From positions 372,001 to 436,000 of the forward strand of contig NZ_JAGEOJ010000010.1 in assembly GCF_017573505.1 (NCBI RefSeq): DNA of 64,000 nt. Reading direction: 5' to 3'. Both the position numbers and the translations under genes were made by a program. Origin of the DNA: Actinomadura barringtoniae. GTDB lineage: Bacteria > Actinomycetota > Actinomycetes > Streptosporangiales > Streptosporangiaceae. Position 1 is the first letter of the stretch. Every line of letters begins with the position of its first letter. The notes beneath the pieces are model-generated. The model did not search any database. It was not told where the DNA came from and worked only from the letters and a program-made list of their open reading frames with translations. Positions 15,485 through 23,272 of the stretch are shown piece after piece.

Positions 15485-18011
15485 CGGCACCTGGGCGGGA
15501 CCGGTCACCGGCGACCTCCCGCCCGCGGTGAGCCCCCCAGCCGCCAGTTCCCCGCCCCCTGCGAACCCGCCTCCCGCGAACCCGCCTCCCGCGAGCCAGC
15601 CTCCACCGAACCCGCCTCCCGCGAGCCCGCCGTCGGGCGGCACGCTCCCGCCCTCGATCGGCCCGTACCGTCCGGTCGAGCTGATCGGCTCGGGCGGCAT
15701 GGGCCAGGTCTTCCGCGCCCAGGACCCGCGCGGCGCGATGGTCGCGGTCAAGACCCTGCACCCGCACCTGGTCGGCGAGGGCGGTGCCCGCACCCGGCTG
15801 CGCCGCGAGGTCGAGACCATGCGCCGCGTCGCCACGCCGCGCGTCGCCCAGGTCCTGAGCTTCGACGTCGAGGCGCATGTGCCGTACGTCGTGACGCGGT
15901 TCGTGCCGGGCCCGGCGCTGATCGACCAGGTCAGGGTGGCCGGGCCGCTGTCGGGCACGGCGCTGTGGCGGGTGGCGCTCGGGACCGCCGAGGCCCTCGA
16001 CGCGATCCACAAGGCCGGGATCGTGCACCGCGACATCAAGCCGGGGAACGTGCTGCTGGAGGGCGGCGAGCCCGTCGTCATCGACTTCGGCATCTCGCAC
16101 GGCATCGAGGACACCCGGCTGACCAAGACAGGCGGGCGCTCGGGCACCTGGCGCTACCTGGCGCCCGAGCTGCTGGAGGGCGAGGACGCCGCCGAGGCGG
16201 CCGACATCTTCGCCTGGGCCGCGATGGTCGGCTACGCGGCGACCGGCCGCGACCTCTACGACGCGCCCAACGACGCCGCCGTCTGCCTGCGGATCATCCG
16301 GGGCGACCATGACCTGGGCGACGTCCCCGAAGAGCTGCGCGGGATGCTCGAGGACGCGCTCGCCTACGACCCGAGGGCGCGTCCCTCCGCCGCCGACCTG
16401 ATCGGGCGCCTGCGCGCACTGCGGCCGGAGTCGATCGTTCTGCGCTCCAAGGGCGGCACCGGCGGCGGAACGGGCGGGACCGGCGGCACCTACGGCACGG
16501 GCGGTACCGGGGGCACGGGCGGTACCGGCACGGGCGGGTCCCGGCCTGCGGGCCGCGCCCGGCCCCTCGACCCGATCGGCCCGTACCAGCCGCTCCAGCA
16601 GCTCGGCCGCGGCGGGATGGGGGACGTGTTCCTCGCCCGTACGGACGAGGGCCTGATGGTCGCGATCAAGACGCTGCACCCGTTCCTGCCCGAGGAGTTC
16701 AAGGCCAAGGACCGGCTCCGGCGCGAGGTCGAGGCGATGCGGCGGATCAGCAGCGCGCACGTCGTGGAGCTGATGGACCAGGGGCTCGACCACGACCCGC
16801 CCTACATCGTCACCCGCTACGTCGAGGGCACCTCGCTGCTCGACACCGTCCGCAGCCGCGGCCCCCTCGAACGCAACGGCCTGCTGCGGGTGGCGGGCGG
16901 CGTCGCCGACGCGCTCGCCGCCGTGCACAAGGCCGAGAGCGTGCACCGCGACATCAACCCCGGCAACGTGATGCTGGTCGGCGGCGAACCGATCGTCATC
17001 GACTTCGGGATCGCGTTCCTGGCCGACGCGACGCCGCTCACCCGCGGCCCGATCGGCACCCCCGGCTACGTCGCGCCCGAAGTGCTGGAGGGCCGCCAGG
17101 TCGGCCCGCCCGCCGACGTCTTCGCGTGGGCGGCGACGGTGGCGTACGCGGCGACCGGCCGCCGCGCCTACGAGGCGACCAGCCCCGCCGCGTTCGTCCG
17201 CCGCGTCCTGTCGGGCACGCCGGACCTGGACGGCATCACCGGCGACCTGCGCGAGGTCCTGGACGAGGCGCTGGACAAGGATCCGGACCTGCGCCCGACC
17301 GCGTCCGAGCTGGCGGCACGGTTCGTCAACCCCGGCTCGATCGCGCCGCGCCTCCGGCCCCGCAGGCAGCCCGCCGCACAGCGCCCGGCGGCCAGGCCCA
17401 AGCCGCAGCCGCCAGTGACCGGCCGCGCCACGTTCTCCCGCACCGGGCTGGCGCTCACCCTGTCGGTGATCGAGGTGTCGCTGACCGAGTGCAAGCGCGA
17501 GCTGGCCGCCGGTGAACGCTGCCGCGCGATCGGCGGCACATGGGCCGAGCACACCGCCGGTTACGCCCGGCGCGCCCTTGCCGCCGCCGCCCAGGCCGTA
17601 CGGGACGCCGAGACCGGCACCGGCGTGCCCGCCAACGGCCCGCGCCTCGCCGAGATCGTCCGTGCCGCCAAGACCTACGCCGCGCATGCCCAGGCCCTGC
17701 TCGCGAACCGTTCGATCTTCCCCGGCCAGTTCGTGGACGTACGCCAGGCCGTGGCGATCGTCCAGGCGGCCCGCTTCACCAAGGCCCGCTTCAAGGAGGG
17801 CTACGACCCGGCCGAGGTGGACGCCTTCCTCGCCTCCGCCCGGGTCTGGCTGGACGGCGACCGCCGCAACCTGGCCCAGGTGATCGGCGCCGACGAGATC
17901 CGCGACAAGGAGTTCACCCTGCGCCGCCTCCGCGAGACCTACGACCGCGACGAGGTGGACCGCCACCTGGCCATGCTGGAGACCGAACTCCGCCGTCTCG
18001 GCTATTCATGA
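15447..18011 (+). CDS. Tandem Ser/Thr kinase protein with C-terminal DivIVA-type repeats
   Basis: 854 residues, no membrane span. Order: Pro/Ala/Asn-rich N-terminus (about 1-68, repeated PPPANPPP units); kinase domain 1 (71-330; K101, HRDIKPGN at 194-201, DFG 213-215, canonical); a Gly/Thr-only linker (about 336-368); kinase domain 2 (374-630; K408, HRDINPGN from 500, so Asn replaces the catalytic-loop Lys, DFG 519-521); a helical region (about 660-765); then two short repeats that match the DivIVA-domain pattern, FTKARFKEGYDPAEVDAFLA (about 777-800) and FTLRRLRETYDRDEVDRHLA (about 822-845). Such repeats occur in DivIVA/Wag31-type polar growth proteins. The combination suggests a kinase recruited to, or competing at, the tip-growth machinery. 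Domain naming is by eye. Confidence 0.88.
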   Translation: MSETSSTGSRAGDGTWAGPVTGDLPPAVSPPAASSPPPANPPPANPPPASQPPPNPPPASPPSGGTLPPSIGPYRPVELIGSGGMGQVFRAQDPRGAMVAVKTLHPHLVGEGGARTRLRREVETMRRVATPRVAQVLSFDVEAHVPYVVTRFVPGPALIDQVRVAGPLSGTALWRVALGTAEALDAIHKAGIVHRDIKPGNVLLEGGEPVVIDFGISHGIEDTRLTKTGGRSGTWRYLAPELLEGEDAAEAADIFAWAAMVGYAATGRDLYDAPNDAAVCLRIIRGDHDLGDVPEELRGMLEDALAYDPRARPSAADLIGRLRALRPESIVLRSKGGTGGGTGGTGGTYGTGGTGGTGGTGTGGSRPAGRARPLDPIGPYQPLQQLGRGGMGDVFLARTDEGLMVAIKTLHPFLPEEFKAKDRLRREVEAMRRISSAHVVELMDQGLDHDPPYIVTRYVEGTSLLDTVRSRGPLERNGLLRVAGGVADALAAVHKAESVHRDINPGNVMLVGGEPIVIDFGIAFLADATPLTRGPIGTPGYVAPEVLEGRQVGPPADVFAWAATVAYAATGRRAYEATSPAAFVRRVLSGTPDLDGITGDLREVLDEALDKDPDLRPTASELAARFVNPGSIAPRLRPRRQPAAQRPAARPKPQPPVTGRATFSRTGLALTLSVIEVSLTECKRELAAGERCRAIGGTWAEHTAGYARRALAAAAQAVRDAETGTGVPANGPRLAEIVRAAKTYAAHAQALLANRSIFPGQFVDVRQAVAIVQAARFTKARFKEGYDPAEVDAFLASARVWLDGDRRNLAQVIGADEIRDKEFTLRRLRETYDRDEVDRHLAMLETELRRLGYS

Positions 18012-18029
18012 TCCATACCCGACCGCCCC

Positions 18030-18035
18030 TAGGGT
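18030..18035 (+). promoter_or_regulatory. -10 box for leaderless pseudokinase transcript
   Basis: TAGGGT ends 10 nt before ATG 18046 without a ribosome binding site. Confidence 0.4.
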
Positions 18036-18045
18036 GGATCCCGCT

Positions 18046-19434
18046 ATGAGCCACGAACACATCGGCCCCTACCGGCTGCTCGCACAGCAGGGCGCCGGCG
18101 TCCACCGAGCCGCCGGCCCCGACGGCCGCGACGTGGCGATCAGGCTGCTCCCGCCGGAGACCCGCGACCGCCTGCGCGCCGACCTGAAGGCCATGCGGAA
18201 CGTTCGAAGCCCGTACGTGGTCGACGTCCTGGACGCCGATCCCGACGCCGACCGGCCCTACCTCGTCTCCCGGTTCGTGCCCGGCCGCCCGCTGGACGAG
18301 CACGTCGCCGAGCAGGGCGCCCTCACCGGCGCCGACCTCGGGCGCCTCGCCGTCGGGCTGGCCAAGGCCCTCGCCGCCATCCACGAGACCGGCCTCTCGC
18401 ACCGTGCCCTCCGGCCCCGCGACATCCTGGTCGTCGACGGCTCGCCCGTCGTCATCGACTTCGCCATCGCCGAGCCCGCCCACGAGTCCGAGGACGTCCG
18501 GGCCTGGGCCGAGGTCGTCGCGTTCGCCGCGACCGGCGGCCCGGACGCCGCGATCCCCTCCGTTCTCGAGCCGTTGCTGTGGTCCGCCACCGACGAGGAC
18601 CCGGCCGCACGTCCCAGCCCCGCCGACCTCATCACCGCCGTCGCCGCGCTGGACCTCCAGCCCGCTACGGCACCCGCCCCACCCAAGCCCAAGCCCGCGG
18701 CAGCGCCCGCGCCCGCTTCCAGCGAGCCCGGCACGTCCACGCGCCGGGCGGCTTCGGGCGCGGGGGACACGTCGGTGGTGGTCGCGGCGGCCGCGGTGCC
18801 CCGGGCGCCCGCCGTCGAGGTTCCCGCCGCCCGTGAGGAGCCGGTGGCCGAGCCGGTGAACGAGCCGGTGGCGGCGAGCCCCCGGCCCGCCGTGTCGCGC
18901 GTGCAGCTGGTGGCCGAGGCCTGGGCCCGGCTGCTGTCGGCCATGGTCGTGGTGATCGTGGCGGCCGTGGCGATGATGATGCCCGTGCTCGGGATCGTGC
19001 TGTCGGTCGCCGCGGTCGTGCTGCTGCGGATGCTGGTGGCCCCTACGGGACGCGAGCGCGCGCTGTCGGTCGGGCGGACGCTGGTCACCCTTCCGTACGC
19101 GGCGGCGTGCGGCGCGGTCGTGACGCTGGGGCTGGTCGCGCTGTCGCTCTTCGGCTTCGAGGTCGACCCGCTGGCCGCTGCCGGCCTGGGGGCCGCGGCG
19201 GGCGTCGCCGCCCTGTGGGCCGCGCCCGGCGTTCGCGGGCCGCGCCTCGGCATGCAGCGCCTTCTCGCGCCGGTCGCGCCGCGCGGGATCGCGGTGGCCG
19301 GAGTCGTGCTCGGGCTGCTGGCGTTCATGGCGGTCGTCGGAGCGATCTCGCTGACGCCGAGCTTCGCCCCGATGTACGGGCTGCAGAGCTCGGTGGAGAG
19401 CGCGATCGCGCGCTGGCAGAGCACTCTGGGGTGA
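18046..19434 (+). CDS. Membrane pseudokinase (degenerate Ser/Thr kinase)
   Basis: 462 residues. The N-terminal ~210 align by eye with the neighbouring kinases (IGPYRLL, VRSPYVVDVLDAD, LVSRFVPGRPLDE), but every catalytic element is lost. The glycine loop is QQGAGVHRA, the beta3 Lys is Arg (R33 in VAIRLL), HRD is HRA (119-121) and DFG is DFA (138-140). The activation segment is shortened to a few residues. A Pro/Ala linker and about five hydrophobic segments follow, in the same arrangement as the gene at 13304. It is therefore most likely a non-catalytic scaffold or regulator of the neighbouring kinases. A GTG at 18034 in frame is less likely than ATG 18046, which has a TAGGGT box 10 nt upstream. 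Confidence 0.88.
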   Translation: MSHEHIGPYRLLAQQGAGVHRAAGPDGRDVAIRLLPPETRDRLRADLKAMRNVRSPYVVDVLDADPDADRPYLVSRFVPGRPLDEHVAEQGALTGADLGRLAVGLAKALAAIHETGLSHRALRPRDILVVDGSPVVIDFAIAEPAHESEDVRAWAEVVAFAATGGPDAAIPSVLEPLLWSATDEDPAARPSPADLITAVAALDLQPATAPAPPKPKPAAAPAPASSEPGTSTRRAASGAGDTSVVVAAAAVPRAPAVEVPAAREEPVAEPVNEPVAASPRPAVSRVQLVAEAWARLLSAMVVVIVAAVAMMMPVLGIVLSVAAVVLLRMLVAPTGRERALSVGRTLVTLPYAAACGAVVTLGLVALSLFGFEVDPLAAAGLGAAAGVAALWAAPGVRGPRLGMQRLLAPVAPRGIAVAGVVLGLLAFMAVVGAISLTPSFAPMYGLQSSVESAIARWQSTLG

Positions 19435-19513
19435 TCTGCGTCACCGGCATCGCGGAGCGCGAACGGGACGGGCGGTGTCCGCCGAGCGTGGGTAAGGTCT
19501 CACGAGCTGGGAT

Positions 19514-19541
19514 TTGCCAGCAGGTTACTCATCGGTAATAT
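19514..19541 (+). promoter_or_regulatory. Sigma-70-type promoter of etfBA
   Basis: TTGCCA (19514-19519) and TAATAT (19536-19541) are separated by 16 bp, about 155 bp upstream of etfB. This is the best -35/-10 pair in the window. Between the boxes TTAC-N6-GTAA forms an inverted repeat that could be an operator. The rest of the 262-bp gap holds no gene. Confidence 0.55.
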
Positions 19542-19696
19542 TGATACCGTACGGCCCAAGCGGGGACCCGGAGCCGAAGCACGTTCGGGTGTTTGGCAGG
19601 CTGTGCAGATCAGACTCGCGTCGACCCGCCCTGGGCGGCGCCCACTGTCCGCTTTCCCCAGCGGCCAACTGAGTGCAGGGAGGTCGGCCACCGGCC

Positions 19697-20476
19697 ATGA
19701 ACATCGTCGTCCTGGTGAAGCAGGTTCCCGATACGGAGAGCCCGCGCAAGCTGAAGTCCGATGACAGCACGCTCGACCGTGCGGCCGCGGACGGTGTCAT
19801 CAACGAGCTCGATGAGTACGCCATCGAAGAGGGGCTGCGCATCAAGGAGGCCCACGGCGGCGAGGTGACCGTTCTGTCCATGGGCCCGGACAAGGCCACC
19901 GACTCGATCCGCAAGGCCCTCGCCATGGGCGCCGACAAGGCCGTGCACCTGATCGACGACGGCCTCGCCGGGTCGGACGCGCTGCAGACCTCCTACGCCA
20001 TCCAGCAGGCCCTCGGCCGTACCGGCTTCGACCTGGTGGTGCTGGGCTCGGAGTCCACCGACGCGCGGACCGGCGTGCTCGCCGCGATGCTCGCCGAGCG
20101 CCTCGGCGTACCGCAGCTGTCGCTGGCCAACAAGGTCGACATCGACGGCACGTCCATCAAGATCCAGCGGCAGACCGACTACGGCTTCGACAAGGTCGAG
20201 GCGAGCCTGCCCGCGGTCGTGAGCGTCGTCGAGAAGATCAACGAGCCGCGCTACCCCTCGTTCAAGGGGATCATGGCGGCCAAGAAGAAGCCGGTCGACA
20301 CGATCGGCATCGCGGACGCGGGCATCGACGGGTCCCAGGTGGGCCTGGCGAACGCGGCCACCGAGGTCGTCGACTTCGCCGAGGCCCCGCCGCGCGCTCA
20401 GGGTCAGATCGTCACCGACGAGGGCGACGGCGGCGCGAAGATCGCCGAGTTCCTCGCGTCGAAGAAGTTCGTCTGA
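19697..20476 (+). CDS. etfB: Electron transfer flavoprotein, beta subunit
   Basis: 259 residues beginning MNIVVLVKQVPDTES, the standard EtfB start. It is the AMP-binding subunit of the heterodimeric electron transfer flavoprotein. That protein takes electrons from acyl-CoA dehydrogenases and passes them to ETF:quinone oxidoreductase. The VLGSESTDARTGVLAAMLAERLGVP stretch is typical. An upstream in-frame start at 19673 is rejected because the family start is at 19697; GGGAGG lies at 19678-19683. etfA follows after 22 bp, so the two form an operon ended by a hairpin. The neighbouring enoyl-CoA hydratase at 4.5 kb belongs to the same pathway but not the same unit. Confidence 0.96.
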   Translation: MNIVVLVKQVPDTESPRKLKSDDSTLDRAAADGVINELDEYAIEEGLRIKEAHGGEVTVLSMGPDKATDSIRKALAMGADKAVHLIDDGLAGSDALQTSYAIQQALGRTGFDLVVLGSESTDARTGVLAAMLAERLGVPQLSLANKVDIDGTSIKIQRQTDYGFDKVEASLPAVVSVVEKINEPRYPSFKGIMAAKKKPVDTIGIADAGIDGSQVGLANAATEVVDFAEAPPRAQGQIVTDEGDGGAKIAEFLASKKFV

Positions 20477-20498
20477 GCGAGGAAGGGGATTAGGAACA

Positions 20499-21449
20499 AT
20501 GGCTGAGATTCTCGTCCTCGTCGACCACGTCGACGGTGAAGTGAAGAAGGTGTCGCTGGAGCTCCTGACGGCCGCCCGCCGTCTGGGCGAGCTCGCGGCC
20601 GTCTGGATCGGTCCTGGCGCCGAAGGCGCCAAGGACAAGCTGGCCGAGTACGGCGCCGCCAAGATCTACGTGGCCGCCGACGAGGAGCTGACCTCCTACG
20701 TCGTCGCCCCCAAGGCCGCCGTGCTGGCGCAGCTGGTCGCCGACAAGTCCGCGGGCGCGGTGCTGGTCTCGGCGACCGCCGAGGGCAAGGAGGTGGCGGG
20801 CCGCCTGGCGATCAAGATCGGCTCCGGTGTCCTCACCGACGTCGTGGACGTCTCCGACGCCGGCGTCGCCGAGCACTCCATCTTCGGCGGCGGCATCATC
20901 GCGCACGCCAAGGTGAAGGCCGGCACGCCGATCATCGCCGTCCGCCCGAACTCCATCGCGCCCGAGGCCGCCCCGGCCGCCGGCGCGGAGGAGGCCGTCT
21001 CGGTGACCCTGTCGGACGCCGACAAGGGCGCCAAGATCGTCGAGAAGGTCGTGCAGGAGAAGGGCGAGCGCCCCGACCTCACCGAGGCCGCGATCGTCGT
21101 CTCCGGTGGCCGCGGCGTCGGCGGCGCGGAGAACTTCACGATCATCGAGGCGCTGGCCGACTCGCTCGGCGCGGCCGTCGGCGCCTCCCGCGCCGCGACC
21201 GACGCCGGCTGGTACCCGCACTCCTTCCAGGTCGGCCAGACCGGCAAGACGGTGTCGCCGCAGCTGTACGTCGCGGTCGGCATCTCCGGCGCCATCCAGC
21301 ACCGGGCCGGCATGCAGACCTCGAAGACGATCATCGCGATCAACAAGGACCCCGAGGCTCCGATCTTCGAGCTCGTGGACTACGGCATCGTGGGCGACCT
21401 GTTCCAGGTGGCCCCGCAGCTCACCGAGGAGATCAACAAGCGCAAGTGA
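20499..21449 (+). CDS. etfA: Electron transfer flavoprotein, alpha subunit
   Basis: 316 residues. The C-terminal FAD domain is complete: VVSGGRGVGGAENF, SRAATDAGWYPHSFQVGQTG, VGISGAIQHRAGM and NKDPEAPIF are the usual FAD-binding segments. The N-terminal domain (MAEILVLVDHVDGEVKKVS) pairs with EtfB. Together they form the soluble FAD/AMP heterodimer that links beta-oxidation to the quinone pool. ATG 20499 follows a GAGGAAGGGG site. No companion ETF:quinone oxidoreductase gene is seen in the window. Confidence 0.96.
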   Translation: MAEILVLVDHVDGEVKKVSLELLTAARRLGELAAVWIGPGAEGAKDKLAEYGAAKIYVAADEELTSYVVAPKAAVLAQLVADKSAGAVLVSATAEGKEVAGRLAIKIGSGVLTDVVDVSDAGVAEHSIFGGGIIAHAKVKAGTPIIAVRPNSIAPEAAPAAGAEEAVSVTLSDADKGAKIVEKVVQEKGERPDLTEAAIVVSGGRGVGGAENFTIIEALADSLGAAVGASRAATDAGWYPHSFQVGQTGKTVSPQLYVAVGISGAIQHRAGMQTSKTIIAINKDPEAPIFELVDYGIVGDLFQVAPQLTEEINKRK

Positions 21450-21472
21450 GCGCGCTGTCGTTCCGCTCGGCG

Positions 21473-21505
21473 ACGCCCCGTTCCCGCTTTTTGGGAACGG
21501 GGCGT
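21473..21505 (+). terminator. Hairpin terminator after etfA
   Basis: Arms of 13 bp (core CGCCCCGTTCCC) enclose the 7-nt loop GCTTTTT, 24 bp after the etfA stop. No T-run follows. Confidence 0.75.
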
Positions 21506-21593
21506 TCGCGTTGAAATGATCTCCGTCGTCCGGACATGACTCTCCCCGAGGCCCGTGCGTTCGTGCGGGCCTGTTCCTTTGGAGGGAGATCCC

Positions 21594-23258
21594 TTGGCCG
21601 GGAAGAAGAGCTTCGTCGCCGCGACGGCGGTGGCGGCGGTGGCCGCCGGTTCGGCGTGCGTGGTGGCACTGGACGGGCCTGACCAGGCGAACGCCCGTGG
21701 GGTCGCCGCGGCGCAGGCCCAGCAGGCGCCGTCCGCCGCCCGCGACCGTTACCCGCACGGGCTGCGCGGCGAAGCGGTGACGGGCGTACGGCAGAAGCCC
21801 GCGAAGGCGCAGGCGCTGTCGGCCACCCGGGCGGGGGTCAAGGTCACGCTCGACGTGCTCGACCGTACCGGCAAGGCCGTGGACGCGATGGTGGAGCTCT
21901 ACCCGCTGGCCGGCGGCGACTCGCTCTACGCCGAGGTCAAGGGCGGTCACGTGCAGGGCGACCTTCCCGCCGGGCGCTACGCGGTGCTGACCCACGTCAA
22001 CACCAAGGAGCCGAACGGCACGACCTCCGCAGCCCTGGTCTACCTGCCGCAGGTCAAGGTGGCCGCGGGCACGAAGATCATGCTCGACGCGCGCAAGGCC
22101 GAGCCGGTCGCCGTCAGCGTGGACCGCGCGGACGCCAAGCTCGGAGAGGGCGAGCTGCGCGTCTCCCAGCTGATCGCCGGGAAGCGGGTCGCCACCTCGT
22201 ACTTCATGGGCCTCAAGAACGCCTACATCACACCGACCGGGGCCGCGCCCGGCCTGATCCTCGGCATCCAGGCGCTCTTCACGCGGAACGGCGCCGAGTC
22301 GGGCAGCCCGTACCTCTACAACGTGGCGCGCGAGTTCAAGGGCGGCATCCCGCACAGGCCCGCGCTGAACGCCAAGACCAAGAACCTCGCCGCCGTGCGG
22401 ACCACGTACGGGACCGACGGCCGCGCGGCGTGCGCGGGCGCCCACTCGGGCGTCGCCTGGGCCGACAATGCCGGGGCGATCGGCTTCTTCACCGGCATCG
22501 GCGCGGCCCCGGCCGTCCGCACCGAGTACTACACGCCCGGCTTCAAGTGGAGTCTCGACTGGATGAACGGCAAGCCCGACTGCCAGTTCGACTTCGATAC
22601 GACCGAGGTCTGGAACGGCACGGTGAGCTTCCCGAAGGCGGGCTCCTACCGGCGTTCTCTCACGCCCGCGCCGTTCGGCCCGCGCGGCGGCGTCGTCATC
22701 TGGGGCGAGCACGACGGCGGTGAGCCGGCGCTGTTCATCCCGATGCACTCCACCGGGTCCGGCACGAGCATGATGGCGCCCTATCCGGGTGCGACCGGCC
22801 AGTCGATCCTGCGTGACGCGAAGGGGAAGGTCGTCTACAGCTACGACCAGCCGGGCGCCGCGTGGAAGTGGCCCGTCCCCAAGCCGGGCGTCTACACGCT
22901 GACGGTCGACGAGAAGCGCGCCGCGCCCCTGGCGATCCGGCAGCACGCCGTCTGGCGCTTCACCGTGAAGAACGGCAAGGTCATTCCGTTGCCGTCGATC
23001 GTCTGGGGCACCCCGCTGGACGCACGCTCGCGGGCGCAGGCCGGCAAGCCCCAGCGGCTCACCATCACCGCCGCCGCCAAGCCCAAGCTGTGGGTGTCGA
23101 GCGACGACGGCAAGACCTGGAAGCCCCTTGCGGTGACCGGCAGCGGCAAGAAGTGGACGGCGACCCTCACCAACCCGCAGCAGGGCTTCGTCTCGCTGCG
23201 GGCCTTGGCGCCGGGCGTCGACCAGACCGTCATCCGGGCCTACGCGATCAAGAAGTAG
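21594..23258 (+). CDS. Secreted protein of unknown function (beta-rich)
   Basis: 554 residues from TTG 21594, chosen because GGAGGGAG lies 6-7 nt upstream and translation then begins with a typical signal peptide (basic AGKKS, hydrophobic to about residue 26, then polar). The earlier GTG at 21555 would put polar residues in front of the signal. The mature protein is rich in short beta-strand patterns (YPLAGGDSLYAEV, LPAGRYAVLTHV, IMLDARKA). These faintly recall the non-catalytic beta domains that accompany secreted subtilases of actinomycetes. No protease triad or other enzyme motif was found. Two cysteines (CAGAHSG, PDCQFDF) could form a disulfide. I do not recognise a function. Confidence 0.8.
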   Translation: MAGKKSFVAATAVAAVAAGSACVVALDGPDQANARGVAAAQAQQAPSAARDRYPHGLRGEAVTGVRQKPAKAQALSATRAGVKVTLDVLDRTGKAVDAMVELYPLAGGDSLYAEVKGGHVQGDLPAGRYAVLTHVNTKEPNGTTSAALVYLPQVKVAAGTKIMLDARKAEPVAVSVDRADAKLGEGELRVSQLIAGKRVATSYFMGLKNAYITPTGAAPGLILGIQALFTRNGAESGSPYLYNVAREFKGGIPHRPALNAKTKNLAAVRTTYGTDGRAACAGAHSGVAWADNAGAIGFFTGIGAAPAVRTEYYTPGFKWSLDWMNGKPDCQFDFDTTEVWNGTVSFPKAGSYRRSLTPAPFGPRGGVVIWGEHDGGEPALFIPMHSTGSGTSMMAPYPGATGQSILRDAKGKVVYSYDQPGAAWKWPVPKPGVYTLTVDEKRAAPLAIRQHAVWRFTVKNGKVIPLPSIVWGTPLDARSRAQAGKPQRLTITAAAKPKLWVSSDDGKTWKPLAVTGSGKKWTATLTNPQQGFVSLRALAPGVDQTVIRAYAIKK

Positions 23259-23272
23259 CCGCCCACAGGCGC

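Noticed and set aside
13259..16147. Very long minus-strand frames opposite the kinase array
   Set aside because: They mirror the codon bias of the plus-strand kinases (Ala/Gly/Arg-rich) and show no domain; the plus strand has complete kinase motifs.
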